The notes: a model not told the origin generated them from the sequence alone. Shown: positions 21,902-29,581, numbered from the stretch's first letter. The stretch: DNA of 42,015 nucleotides from an uncultured Collinsella sp. (GCA_900551015.1 URUI01000007.1:1-42015), one strand, 5' to 3'. A program made the numbers and translations.

Positions 21902-24343
21902 CTACCCCAGCGAGCGGTTGAGGGAGCCGAGCTCGTCGTTACCCATGGTGCGCCACATTTGGAAGATGCAACCGCGCGCCAGGAAAAAGAAGCCGTTATC
22001 GACCAGCTGCACGGCGGCATCCGCAAGCTGGTTGGCCACCGCGGGCACGGGCGGCAATTCGAGTCCAGCCCTGCGGATGGTCTCGACCGCTTCCTCGAAC
22101 GTCGGAGGCTCGCTGACACCCATCTCGTTCATAAGGCCCTGCATTTCTTCCAGCGCGCTGCTGCCCGACTCCTCGCCGCGCGGCACCAGACGGTAACAAG
22201 CCAGCGCCAGGTCGAGCTGATCGCAATTCCAATAGGCAAACGCCAAGCGATAGAACAGGTAGCCGATTGCAGAACGATCGCTGGCAATACGTAGGCCGTG
22301 GCGCGCCACCTCGATAATCTCGTCAAAGCGCTCCAGACGCGCGAGCACGTTGATGAGCGCAAAGTGCGACTGCATGGACGAGCGCGCCAGATCGTAAAGA
22401 TGGCGCACCTCGGGCAGTGCTCGTTCAAAGTCCTCTTGCTCGGCGTAAAAACTGCAGATCTCGTGCTGGGCAAAGTACAGCGCATCGGGCGCACGAAGGA
22501 TTCGCACAGAGCGGTCTTCTTCCAACACCGGTAGCACCATGCGCACCAGCTGGTTATCGCAAAACTGCGTTTGAACCGGACCTGTCGCCAAAAGCTCGGC
22601 GACGGCGCACTTAGCCTCCAACTCCTCGACAAGACGGGAAAAGCCTTCAAAAGCACCTGTACGGTCGACTTTTGCCTGCTCGCGCAATTCAACAACACGG
22701 GCCACGTATGGGTCGTCGTCCTCTTCCATGACCTCCAACTCGTCAGCCGTATCGGCAAGCAGCAGATCGCGCAGCGCCGGCGGCAGCGTGCGATGGTCAT
22801 CACGCGGACGAGCATGAACCTCCGCAGGCTCAATCGTCTCCGGAGCGGTTGACTCATACGCCTCAAGTACACGCTTGCACGGCATATCGTCCATGTCCAT
22901 GCTCTCAAGATCCTTGACGACAGGCACGCAATCGGCCAGATAGGCCGCGCGCCCAAAGAAATACGTTGCGACAACGCGCTCGCCCTGCTCACTGCCGGGA
23001 GCAGCAATCTGCACATAGCAGCGCGTGATGCAGGTGCCCGCGGCAAAACACGCTGCTGCAAGCGTGAGTGCCACGCGCGCATCGTGCTCCGCGGCCCAGA
23101 TCGCACGCGCGTCCTCGTCCAACTCGCGCCAGGCGTCATCTTGAGCGTCGTATTCACGTTGCGGCATGGCATCAACGACAGACTGCCCAAACCGAACGAG
23201 CATGATCCCCTCGGCAACGTTTGCCCGATAGGTATAGTCGAGCCGCGTGACCACGTTAAGTGCCTCGACAATACGCGCGAAGCGGGTACGCACATCCCAC
23301 TCACCGCCCGGCTGGCAAGCCACCGTACCCGGTTTGCCCCACGGGTTATCGCTCGAGGCCGTATCGAGCAGTCGGGGAACATCGTTGGTCGTCTTGGCGA
23401 TATGCCACGCATCAAAGAGCGCGCAGCCCTCAAGGCTCGGCGAGGATGCCGCAGGGACCAATCCGGCCCCGATGTGCTCAAGGATGCCGGAGAGACGGTT
23501 AAGACGGCACTCGATGGCAAGCAGCATGTCAATCTCGTCCTGGTCCAGCAGGCTGCGATCAAAATTGAGATAGAAAAGCTTTGAGCGATCGATGCGAGCC
23601 AGGCTCATCTCGGACTTAGCGGCGATGGTGCGCAAGCGGGGCAAGTCAATTTCACTCATAAGGGCGGCGGCATAGCGCTCGATACCGCTCGGATTCTCGG
23701 CATGGTCAACGCGGTAGAGCAGCGTCTCGATAGCGTCAGGGAGCGGTGCCGTGTTAAAGCCCAAAAACACCTCGACCGGCTCGGGCAACTTTACGAGCTT
23801 GATCTTGTCGACAACGTTTTGCATACCCTCGTCGAGTCCGTCGGCGTCCTCCGTGCTCGCAATGGTATTTTCGGAGTCAGCGAATATCACGTAGCGCAGG
23901 AACATCGATGCCATGAACTCACCGTAAGGAAGGGAGCGGGTCGAATTCCATGTCTCGTGATCGGACTGTTCGCGCATGGGGCCTTCGGGAGAGCCGACGG
24001 TTCGCGCGCACGCGCGCATCGTGCCGTTTGCTCCCCTCACCATAATCTCACCAATACCGGAGTCCGACTCGTCAAGGACCAGTTCCATGTCGGGATCGTT
24101 GGGCAGCGGAGCCTCGCTAACGGGGCGGTCCACCTTGTACACCTCACCCGAAACGCTTACGTAGCCCAAAAGCGACACATGGCTTTTGCCAACGAATTCG
24201 ACGACATAACAAGATTCATGCTGATCCTCGCCAAAGAGTTTCCAGACCACGCCATATGAGCGTCCCGCAGGCTGCTCGGACATCGCCGGAAAGCGCTTCT
24301 TGGGATCGAGAAACCTGAGCTTGTATGTCGGACGCTCTGCCAC
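21902..24343 (-). CDS. unknown 813-residue protein with C-terminal TPR-like repeats
   Basis: I do not recognise this protein. It is soluble, acidic and has no signal peptide or membrane helix. Residues ~1-110 look like a small beta-rich domain (YKLRFLDPKKRFPAM, VVWKLFGEDQHESCYVVEFVG). The middle (~120-600) has no known motif. From ~640 the pattern of paired helices (YFAQHEICSFYAEQEDFERA, LINVLARLERFDEIIEVAR, LFYRLAFAYWNCDQLDLALA) resembles tetratricopeptide repeats, suggesting a protein-binding scaffold. The start is GTG at 24343 with CAGGGTG upstream. It lies between two tRNA genes as a single transcription unit. A palindrome (24380-24398) lies 37 bases upstream. Confidence 0.8.
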   Translation of the reverse strand: MAERPTYKLRFLDPKKRFPAMSEQPAGRSYGVVWKLFGEDQHESCYVVEFVGKSHVSLLGYVSVSGEVYKVDRPVSEAPLPNDPDMELVLDESDSGIGEIMVRGANGTMRACARTVGSPEGPMREQSDHETWNSTRSLPYGEFMASMFLRYVIFADSENTIASTEDADGLDEGMQNVVDKIKLVKLPEPVEVFLGFNTAPLPDAIETLLYRVDHAENPSGIERYAAALMSEIDLPRLRTIAAKSEMSLARIDRSKLFYLNFDRSLLDQDEIDMLLAIECRLNRLSGILEHIGAGLVPAASSPSLEGCALFDAWHIAKTTNDVPRLLDTASSDNPWGKPGTVACQPGGEWDVRTRFARIVEALNVVTRLDYTYRANVAEGIMLVRFGQSVVDAMPQREYDAQDDAWRELDEDARAIWAAEHDARVALTLAAACFAAGTCITRCYVQIAAPGSEQGERVVATYFFGRAAYLADCVPVVKDLESMDMDDMPCKRVLEAYESTAPETIEPAEVHARPRDDHRTLPPALRDLLLADTADELEVMEEDDDPYVARVVELREQAKVDRTGAFEGFSRLVEELEAKCAVAELLATGPVQTQFCDNQLVRMVLPVLEEDRSVRILRAPDALYFAQHEICSFYAEQEDFERALPEVRHLYDLARSSMQSHFALINVLARLERFDEIIEVARHGLRIASDRSAIGYLFYRLAFAYWNCDQLDLALACYRLVPRGEESGSSALEEMQGLMNEMGVSEPPTFEEAVETIRRAGLELPPVPAVANQLADAAVQLVDNGFFFLARGCIFQMWRTMGNDELGSLNRSLG

Positions 24344-24379
24344 GAAATATCACCCTGATCGGTCGCTTGAGAAGGAGCG

Positions 24380-24398
24380 GTCGCGAATAAGTCGCGAC
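24380..24398. promoter_or_regulatory. palindrome upstream of the 813-residue protein gene
   Basis: GTCGCGA (24380-24386) and TCGCGAC (24392-24398) are separated by ATAAG. A second small hairpin, TCGTCC/GGACGA, lies at 24433-24448. Either could be an operator, but no promoter boxes were convincing here. Confidence 0.35.
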
Positions 24399-24466
24399 AT
24401 CTACTCGGAATCTTACACGAGTCGACAGGAAATCGTCCCTTTGGACGAAAGCACTCAAGCTGGCGT

Positions 24467-24495
24467 AAAAGAAAAGCCCCCGTTGCCGGGAGCTT
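24467..24495 (-). terminator. intrinsic terminator of tRNA-Arg
   Basis: AGCTCCCG and CGGGGGCT pair on the minus strand around GCAA (one G-U pair) and are followed by TTTTCTTTT. Confidence 0.85.
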
Positions 24496-24505
24496 TAATC
24501 TCAAA

Positions 24506-24582
24506 TGGTGCGGCGTATAGGATTCGAACCTATGACGTTCTGATTCGTAGTCAGACCCTCTATCCAGCTGAGGTAACGCCGC
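24506..24582 (-). tRNA. tRNA-Arg(ACG)
   Basis: A 77-nt gene with encoded CCA. The acceptor GCGGCGT pairs with ACGCCGC, the discriminator is A, the anticodon loop CTACGAA carries ACG (read as ICG after deamination), and the T-loop is GGTTCGAATCC. It serves CGU, CGC and CGA codons. Confidence 0.96.
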
Positions 24583-24593
24583 AGCGCAAAACA

Positions 24594-24623
24594 TATAAAA
24601 CCACTTTAGCTTATTGGAGTCAA
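24594..24623 (-). promoter_or_regulatory. tRNA-Arg promoter
   Basis: On the minus strand TTGACT (24623-24618) is followed after about 18 bases by TTTATA, close upstream of the tRNA 5' end. Confidence 0.55.
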
Positions 24624-24658
24624 GCACAATCTCAAACTTTTTTTGGAACGCAGTTTTG

Positions 24659-25036
24659 TCATGCTGCTCCGCATATACCGTCGTTCCCCGTACGATCGAT
24701 TGGCTTTTCGATCACGTCAAACTTAGCATCAAGTTCCCTGAGGAGCGATCTCACCCGCTGGGCACAATCATAATCGGCAAACGAGATACTCAACATGCGA
24801 GCAACCTGGTTAGATGTCCGGGCCCCATAGAAATGCTCCAGGGCCACAAGCCCCTCGTGCGCCACAAACGTCTCAACCACATGCGGCGACTCCTCGTAGC
24901 ACCATTGGGTCAACGGACCCTCGCTCGTCTGTCGAACCACCAGGCCACCCATGCCAGACGGCTCACACGTCACAAGCAGGTACTCCCCGCCCTCGTCGCT
25001 CTCAAACAAAACCACCCGATCATCAAACAGCTCCAT
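24659..25036 (-). CDS. unknown 125-residue protein
   Basis: Not recognised. It is a small acidic protein without signal peptide or helix in the membrane. It opens MELFDDRVVLFESDEGGEYL and has a mid-region SPHVVETFVAHEGLVALEHFYG and a helical C-terminal half (SFADYDCAQRVRSLLRELDAKFDVI). It is probably real: ATG 25036 has AAAGGGGACGCG upstream, and it has its own spacer with a LexA-like box 60 bases upstream. It stands alone between tRNA-Arg and serS, and no terminator is evident. Confidence 0.7.
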   Translation of the reverse strand: MELFDDRVVLFESDEGGEYLLVTCEPSGMGGLVVRQTSEGPLTQWCYEESPHVVETFVAHEGLVALEHFYGARTSNQVARMLSISFADYDCAQRVRSLLRELDAKFDVIEKPIDRTGNDGICGAA

Positions 25037-25095
25037 CGCGTCCCCTTTCTCTCGCTCTTATTTAGCAAAAGCATAGCAGGTAGATGGCTGTATAC

Positions 25096-25109
25096 AGAAC
25101 AGTTGTTCG
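25096..25109 (-). promoter_or_regulatory. LexA-like box upstream of the 125-residue protein gene
   Basis: The site contains GAAC-AGTT-GTTC followed by G. It agrees with the GAAC-N4-GTTC core of the Gram-positive and actinobacterial SOS box (CGAAC-N4-GTTCG) except for one outer base. A TATACA that could serve as a -10 box overlaps its downstream edge on the minus strand, so LexA binding would block transcription. Confidence 0.4.
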
Positions 25110-25155
25110 TGTGTTTTCTATTGAGCTGTCCGCACAGCATGGTATGGCCGCACAC

Positions 25156-25184
25156 AAAAAGGGCACCCCAAAAAGGAGTGCCCT
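25156..25184 (-). terminator. intrinsic terminator after serS
   Basis: AGGGCACTCC and GGGGTGCCCT pair on the minus strand around a T-rich loop and are followed by TTTTGTG, 24 bases past the serS stop. Confidence 0.9.
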
Positions 25185-25207
25185 AGCAAATCGCTTATGC
25201 AGCCAAT

Positions 25208-26491
25208 CTACGCGACCGGCTCGATCTTCTCGAGGCCGCCCATGTAGGGACGCAGAACCTCGGGGATCGTGATGGTGCCGTCAGCGTTCTGGTAGTTCTC
25301 CAGAATGGCTGCCATGGTACGGCCAGCCGGCAGACCGGAACCGTTGAGGGTGTGCAGATAGCGCGAACCCTTGAAGTTCTCGGGGTCGCGATACTTGATG
25401 TTGGCGCGACGGGCCTGGAAGTCACCGCAGTTGGAGCAGGAGCTGATCTCCTTGTAGGCGTTGTAGCTCGGCAGCCAGACCTCGACGTCGTAGGTCTGAC
25501 GGGCAGAGAAGCCCAGGTCGCCGGTGCACAGGCTAATCACGCGATACGGAAGACCCAGCTGCTGCAGCAGGAACTCGGCCTCGGCGGTCATGCTCTCGAG
25601 CTCCTTGTCGGACTCCTCCGGCTTGGCAAACTTGACCATCTCGACCTTGTCGAACTCGTGCTGGCGAATGATGCCGCGGGTATCGCGACCAGCGGAGCCG
25701 GCCTCCTCGCGGAAGCAGGGGGTGAAGGCGGTGTAGCGGCGCGGCAGGGTATCGGCGTCGAGGACCTCACCGGCGTGCAGGTTGGTGAGCACGACCTCGG
25801 CGGTGGGGATCAGGAAGTTGTCGCCCGAGACGTGATAGGCGTCGTCCTCGAACTTGGGCAGCTGGCCCGTGCCGAACATGGTCTGACGCTTGACGACGAT
25901 GGGCGGCCACCACTCCTTAAAACCACGGCTGGTGTGCGTATCGAGGAAGAAGTTGATGAGGGCGCGCTCAAGACGGGCGCCGGCGCCACCGAGAACGGTG
26001 AAGCGGCTGCCGGAGAGCTTGTTGCCGCGCTCGAAGTCAAGGATATCGAGGTCGGTGCCCAGATCCCAGTGCGGCTTAAAGTCGAAGTCGAACTCGCGCG
26101 GGGTGCCCCAACGACGGCGTTCGATGTTCTCGTCCTCGTCCTTGCCGTACGGCGTGGCCTCGCAAGGAATGTTGGGCAGGTGAGCCATGAAGTCGTACTG
26201 CTCCTGCTCGAGGGCGGTGCGGCGATCGGCCAGACCGTCAATTTTCTCGTTGACGGCGCGCACGGCCTCTTTGGCGGCCTCAGCCTCGTCCTTCTTGCCC
26301 TCCTTCATCAGGGCGCCGATCTTCTTGGACTCGGCATTGCGCGTGGCTTGAAGTTCCTCGACCTCGGTGATGACGGCACGACGCTCGTCGTCGAGCTCAA
26401 AGAACTTCTCGCGATCCCAAGACGTCTGGCGGTTAGCCATGGCGACATCGATGGCATCGGGGTTCTCGCGAACAAACTTGATATCAAGCAT
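25208..26491 (-). CDS. serS: seryl-tRNA synthetase
   Basis: Charges tRNA-Ser, and tRNA-Sec where present, in the cytoplasm. It has 427 residues, the usual size. The N-terminal long coiled-coil arm (~30-110) binds the tRNA variable arm. The class II core has TAEVVLTNLHAGEVLD, motif 2 around CFREEAGSAGRDTRGIIRQH, QTYDVEVWLPS, SSCSNCGDFQARR and motif 3 LPAGRTMAAILENYQ. ATG 26491 (MLDIKFVRENPD) has GGAGGATCTA upstream; the in-frame ATG nine codons earlier lacks a site. No T-box is present in the short leader. Confidence 0.97.
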   Translation of the reverse strand: MLDIKFVRENPDAIDVAMANRQTSWDREKFFELDDERRAVITEVEELQATRNAESKKIGALMKEGKKDEAEAAKEAVRAVNEKIDGLADRRTALEQEQYDFMAHLPNIPCEATPYGKDEDENIERRRWGTPREFDFDFKPHWDLGTDLDILDFERGNKLSGSRFTVLGGAGARLERALINFFLDTHTSRGFKEWWPPIVVKRQTMFGTGQLPKFEDDAYHVSGDNFLIPTAEVVLTNLHAGEVLDADTLPRRYTAFTPCFREEAGSAGRDTRGIIRQHEFDKVEMVKFAKPEESDKELESMTAEAEFLLQQLGLPYRVISLCTGDLGFSARQTYDVEVWLPSYNAYKEISSCSNCGDFQARRANIKYRDPENFKGSRYLHTLNGSGLPAGRTMAAILENYQNADGTITIPEVLRPYMGGLEKIEPVA

Positions 26492-26520
26492 TAGATCCTC
26501 CGGCGATATACATTCCATTT

Positions 26521-26532
26521 AGGTTGCAACCT
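26521..26532. promoter_or_regulatory. perfect 12-bp palindrome in the serS / small protein divergent spacer
   Basis: AGGTTGCAACCT lies midway between the divergent serS and small-membrane-protein starts and abuts a rightward -35-like TTGTAC (26532-26537). TATACT (26553-26558) is a possible -10 at 15 bases. It could be an operator shared by both genes. Confidence 0.4.
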
Positions 26533-26602
26533 TGTACATGTATGGGCAAGTATATACTTATGAGCGTTTACGACCCAACTCAACTACGCAAGAAGGCACC
26601 CA

Positions 26603-26776
26603 ATGGACGCAGTTTTTTCCTTTTTGTTTGGCACCCGCACCGGTTTTGCCATCCTTTTCGCCGGCGGCATCCTGCTGTTTGCGATTATTGCCTTTGTAAT
26701 GGAGAAGCGCACCCATAAGATGTATGTCGACCGCGGCCCCAAGTCCGAGGACGAAGAAGACAGCTTCTGGGACTAA
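26603..26776 (+). CDS. small single-pass membrane protein, 57 residues
   Basis: Function unknown. It has MDAVFSFLFGTRTGFAILF, a strong hydrophobic helix at ~13-35, then a positive stop (MEKRTHK) and an acidic tail ending EDEEDSFWD. The orientation is probably N-out with the tail in the cytoplasm. ATG 26603 has AGAAGG eight bases upstream and a plausible promoter 45 bases upstream. It has its own strong terminator. Its stop codon runs straight into a GGGACAGGTTTA repeat. It is one of very few rightward genes in the window. Confidence 0.75.
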   Translation: MDAVFSFLFGTRTGFAILFAGGILLFAIIAFVMEKRTHKMYVDRGPKSEDEEDSFWD

Positions 26777-26937
26777 CCTGCCAAAAAGGGACAGGTTTAT
26801 TTTGGTCGGTTTTATCTGGGCAAACGCAAGTGCCCCGCAACTGGAATTGAGCCAGTTGCGGGGCACTTTTCGCTAAAAGGACAAAACCGCAGGAAATACC
26901 TGCCAACATAAACCTGTCCCGTTTTTGGTCGGTTTTA
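26777..26937. repeat. paired GGGACAGGTTTA / GGTCGGTTTTA repeats in a convergent spacer
   Basis: GGGACAGGTTTA (26793-26804) recurs inverted as TAAACCTGTCCC (26909-26920). TTTTGGTCGGTTTTA occurs twice in direct orientation (about 26805-26819 and 26923-26937). The second copy contains the proC stop codon. The pair flanks the bidirectional terminator. AACCTGCCA is also repeated. Confidence 0.6.
26829..26870. terminator. bidirectional terminator between small protein gene and proC
   Basis: AGTGCCCCGCAACTGG (26829-26844) pairs perfectly over 16 bp with 26852-26867 around a 7-base loop. Rightward it is followed by TTTT. It serves the convergent small-protein gene and possibly proC. Confidence 0.88.
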
Positions 26938-27705
26938 CTGGAGGGTTGCGTCGATTGCCTTGACCAGGGCGCTGCGCATGCCGGCGTCCTCGAGCGCAAC
27001 GACGCCCTTGATGGTGGCACCACCGGGCGAGCATACGGCATCCTTCATCGCCGCAGGATGCTGGCCAGTTGCAAGCTGCAGCTTTGCCGTACCCAGCACC
27101 ATCTGGCTCACAATGCGATAAGCATCCGCACGCGGGATACCGTGCTTGACCGCCGCATCGCCCAGGGCCTCGATTGCCATGGCGACAAACGCCGGAGCGC
27201 AACCACCCACCGTGCCGCCCACAAACAGCAGGCTTGTGTCGAGCTCGACGACAGCGCCAAGCTTACCGAGCAGGTCGAGCACCACAGCACGCTGCTCGTC
27301 GTTAAGCGTCGAAGCCTTCTCGCAGGCGATGACGCCCTCGCCCACCGAAACCGGCGTGTTGGGCACCGTCGAGATATGCGCGACGCCCGGCAGGACCTGC
27401 TCCCACTTGGCACTGTCCCAGGTCCAGGCAACCGACAGAACGACCTTTTTGGCAAAAGCATCCTTGAGCGGGGCGAATACCTTCTCGATCATGTACGGTT
27501 TGACCGCAGCGACCACGATATCGGATGCGGCGACAACCTCGGCGGCATCGTGGCAGGCGACCATGCCGCGCGCCTCGCAGCGCTCAACCAGTGCGTCGTA
27601 GCGACCCGCGCAGGCGCACATGTCGCTCGCAGCTACACCGGCAGCGATCCAGCCATCGGCCATAGCGCTCGCCATATTGCCAAAACCGACAAATCCAATC
27701 TTCAT
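26935..27705 (-). CDS. proC: pyrroline-5-carboxylate reductase
   Basis: The last step of proline synthesis: NAD(P)H-dependent reduction of pyrroline-5-carboxylate in the cytoplasm. It has 256 residues. The N-terminal Rossmann motif is FVGFGNMASAMADG (residues ~4-17), followed by VVAAVKPYMI and STVPNTPVSVGEGVIAC. The C-terminal dimerisation domain has the ProC signature as CSPGGATIKGVVALEDAGMR. ATG 27705 follows GAAAGGAC; an ATG eight codons upstream is unlikely. No other proline genes are nearby. The TAA is embedded in an intergenic repeat. Confidence 0.94.
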   Translation of the reverse strand: MKIGFVGFGNMASAMADGWIAAGVAASDMCACAGRYDALVERCEARGMVACHDAAEVVAASDIVVAAVKPYMIEKVFAPLKDAFAKKVVLSVAWTWDSAKWEQVLPGVAHISTVPNTPVSVGEGVIACEKASTLNDEQRAVVLDLLGKLGAVVELDTSLLFVGGTVGGCAPAFVAMAIEALGDAAVKHGIPRADAYRIVSQMVLGTAKLQLATGQHPAAMKDAVCSPGGATIKGVVALEDAGMRSALVKAIDATLQ

Positions 27706-27778
27706 ATCGCATAGTCCTTTCAGACACATTCCTCAAAACGAAAGGTATTGTCCCACGCCATTGTTTCGTATTGCCGAC

Positions 27779-28249
27779 CTATTTGTGATACGGCTCGCCA
27801 CGACTGATCTTACAGGCACGGTAAATCTGCTCTAGCAGCACCACACGCGCCAGGTTATGCGGCAAGGTAATGCGTCCAAAGCTGAGCATCTCGTCGGCTC
27901 GTGCGCGCACGTCATCGCTCACGCCGTCCGAACCGCCGATTACAAAGGCAATGTCGCTGCCGCCTCGCAGCATAAGATCGTCGAGCCTCGCCGAAAACTC
28001 CTCGCTCGAGCGCTCCTTGCCCTCGATAGCCAGCAGGATCACATGCGCTCGAGATGGCAAGGCGGCAAGAATCGCCGCCCCCTCCTTGTCGCGCGCGGCA
28101 TCCACGCCGCCCGCCTTAGCCGGGTCGATATCGGCCACCTCGCGGATATCCACCTTGGCATAGGCACCTAGGCGCTTGGTGTACTCAGCGCACGCGTCCT
28201 TCCAAAAGCGCTCCTTGAGCTTACCGACGCAAACGACGGTGTATTTCAC
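27779..28249 (-). CDS. rlmH: 23S rRNA (pseudouridine1915-N3)-methyltransferase RlmH
   Basis: A SPOUT-family methyltransferase that modifies helix 69 of 23S rRNA on assembled ribosomes, using S-adenosylmethionine. It has 156 residues, the normal length. Diagnostic stretches are VGKLKERFWKDACAEYTKRL at the N-terminus, FVIGGSDGVSDDV for cofactor binding, and the C-terminal LPHNLARVVLLEQIYRACKI ending RGEPYHK. The start is GTG 28249 with GGAGTAG upstream, a site that overlaps the end of the SPFH gene, so the two are coupled. Confidence 0.95.
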   Translation of the reverse strand: MKYTVVCVGKLKERFWKDACAEYTKRLGAYAKVDIREVADIDPAKAGGVDAARDKEGAAILAALPSRAHVILLAIEGKERSSEEFSARLDDLMLRGGSDIAFVIGGSDGVSDDVRARADEMLSFGRITLPHNLARVVLLEQIYRACKISRGEPYHK

Positions 28250-28255
28250 GCGCGT

Positions 28256-29194
28256 CTACTCCTTCGAATCGTTTTGAACTTTGCCGGCGGCCAGCATCTG
28301 CTCGAACATCGAGGCCGACTGCGAAAAGTCGCTCGGCAGCACGACCGTCGAGGTTTTACCCGTGCGAGCGAACTCCGTCATCATCTCGGACCACTGCGTA
28401 AACATGAACAGTTGGTTGGCCTCGTCATTGCCGACACCCGTCTCCTGGATGATCTCGAGCGAATCTTTGATACCCAGCGCGATGGCCTTGCGCTGGTTGG
28501 CGATGCCCTCGCCCGCCTTTTCCATAGCCTCGGCCTCGGCGGTCGCCTCGGTGACGCGCTTGATGCGGTCGGCCTCGGCGAGCTCCTGCGCGGCAGCGCG
28601 CTTGCGCTGGGCAGCGTTGATGTCGTTCATGGAGTTCTCAACCTCGGTCGGCAGTGCGATTTTGGTGATGAGCGTCGACACGAGGGTGAAGCCGTAGGCG
28701 GCCATCTGCTCGGAAACGGTAGCGTTGACATCCTTGGCGATGTCATCCTTCTTGGCAAAGACCTCATCGAGTGTGTAGACGGGGATGGAGGAGCGCAGGG
28801 CGTCGGTGATGAAGTCGCGCATCTGGTCGACGGGCTCCTGCAGCATGTAGTAGCTCTTGTAGATGCCCGAATCTGCCGGGCCGGCGCCCATGTCGTAGCT
28901 CACGTGGTACTGAGCGGAGACCTCAAGACCGATGGTCACGTTGTCCTGGGTCTTAACGTCGATGCCAAAACCGTTTTTCATGGTGCGCAGGCTCACCGCG
29001 GCGGCCTTGCGGTCGATCACGGGCACCTTCACGTGGAAGCCCGCGTTGACGATACGGTTGAACTTACCCAAGCGCTCGATGATTACGGCGTGCTGCTGCT
29101 CAACGACATAACAGGCGTTGGGGAGCAGCAGCAACAGGATGATGATGGGAATCAAAAGGCTGGTAAGGGCGGCGATGATACCGGAAAACAGCAT
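28256..29194 (-). CDS. SPFH/band-7 membrane protein
   Basis: A 312-residue stomatin/flotillin-like protein. One N-terminal helix (LLIPIIILLLLLPNACYVV, ~10-30) is followed by the SPFH domain (EQQHAVIIERLGKFNRIVNAGFHVKVPVIDR onward, ~35-190) and an Ala/Glu-rich coiled coil (RKRAAAQELAEADRIKRVTEATA, ~200-245). Such proteins form large membrane-bound ring assemblies and affect membrane protein turnover. No NfeD partner, which often neighbours stomatins, is present. ATG 29194 has GAGGAGAGACC upstream. It overlaps the ribosome site of rlmH. Confidence 0.92.
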   Translation of the reverse strand: MLFSGIIAALTSLLIPIIILLLLLPNACYVVEQQHAVIIERLGKFNRIVNAGFHVKVPVIDRKAAAVSLRTMKNGFGIDVKTQDNVTIGLEVSAQYHVSYDMGAGPADSGIYKSYYMLQEPVDQMRDFITDALRSSIPVYTLDEVFAKKDDIAKDVNATVSEQMAAYGFTLVSTLITKIALPTEVENSMNDINAAQRKRAAAQELAEADRIKRVTEATAEAEAMEKAGEGIANQRKAIALGIKDSLEIIQETGVGNDEANQLFMFTQWSEMMTEFARTGKTSTVVLPSDFSQSASMFEQMLAAGKVQNDSKE

Positions 29195-29257
29195 GGTCTC
29201 TCCTCTGATAGGCACACGTTGGTACTAGGATACCCGTCCAAGGAGATCGTGCATAAC

Positions 29258-29287
29258 AAAAAGAGCTCCCATTGCTGGGAGCTCTTT
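29258..29287. terminator. duplicate bidirectional terminator (outer copy)
   Basis: GAGCTCCCA/TGGGAGCTC pairs around TTGC, with an A-run before it and TTT after. It works in either direction by composition and lies between the SPFH gene and the tRNA-Leu unit. Confidence 0.75.
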
Positions 29288-29447
29288 CAATCCATGGTGC
29301 GGGCGAAAGGACGTCCGCCTATCCGCTGCGCGGATCCGCACCGGCTTCGCCCGCCTGCCGGCGGACTCGCCAGCTCGCTAAAAACGCTCCGCGTTTTCTT
29401 GACGCTCGCTCCTTCACAGGTTCAAGTCCCTGCGATGGGCCCGTAAC

Positions 29448-29476
29448 AAAAAAGCTCCCATTGCTGGGAGCTCTTT
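29448..29476 (-). terminator. intrinsic terminator of tRNA-Leu
   Basis: AGCTCCCA/TGGGAGCT pairs around TTGC and is followed on the minus strand by TTTTTT. It lies eight bases past the tRNA 3' end. Confidence 0.85.
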
Positions 29477-29483
29477 CAATCAA

Positions 29484-29570
29484 TGGTGCGGGCGAAAGGA
29501 CTTGAACCTTCATGGGGTTGCCCCCATACGGACCTGAACCGTACGCGTCTGCCAATTCCGCCACGCCCGC
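29484..29570 (-). tRNA. tRNA-Leu(CAG)
   Basis: An 87-nt gene with encoded CCA. The acceptor GCGGGCG pairs with CGCCCGC, the discriminator is A, the anticodon arm is ACGGTT-CAG-GTCCGT, the variable arm is long, and the T-loop is GGTTCAAGTCC. It reads CUG. Confidence 0.96.
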
Positions 29571-29581
29571 GTGCAGGAATT

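Larger units (their letters stand above)
29254..29501. repeat. 190-bp duplicated unit downstream of tRNA-Leu
   Basis: A terminator plus the tRNA-Leu 3' end occurs at 29254-29312 and again, as the genuine copy, at 29444-29501. The copies are nearly identical at a ~190-base period. The insert 29313-29443 carries hairpins in the same order as at tRNA-Ser: ATCCG/CGGAT around a CTGCG-type loop, a GGC..CGCC element, and AAAACG/CGTTTT. It ends with an inverted T-arm-like CAGGTTCAAGTCCCTG. Nothing in the insert codes for a recognisable protein. Confidence 0.75.

Noticed and set aside
24157..24627. 156-codon frame running across tRNA-Arg
   Set aside because: It overlaps a tRNA gene and its terminator and the start of a better-supported gene in another frame.
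29272..29505. Short open frames through the tRNA-Leu duplicated unit
   Set aside because: They translate terminator and tRNA sequence, lack ribosome sites and are repeated only because the DNA is repeated.
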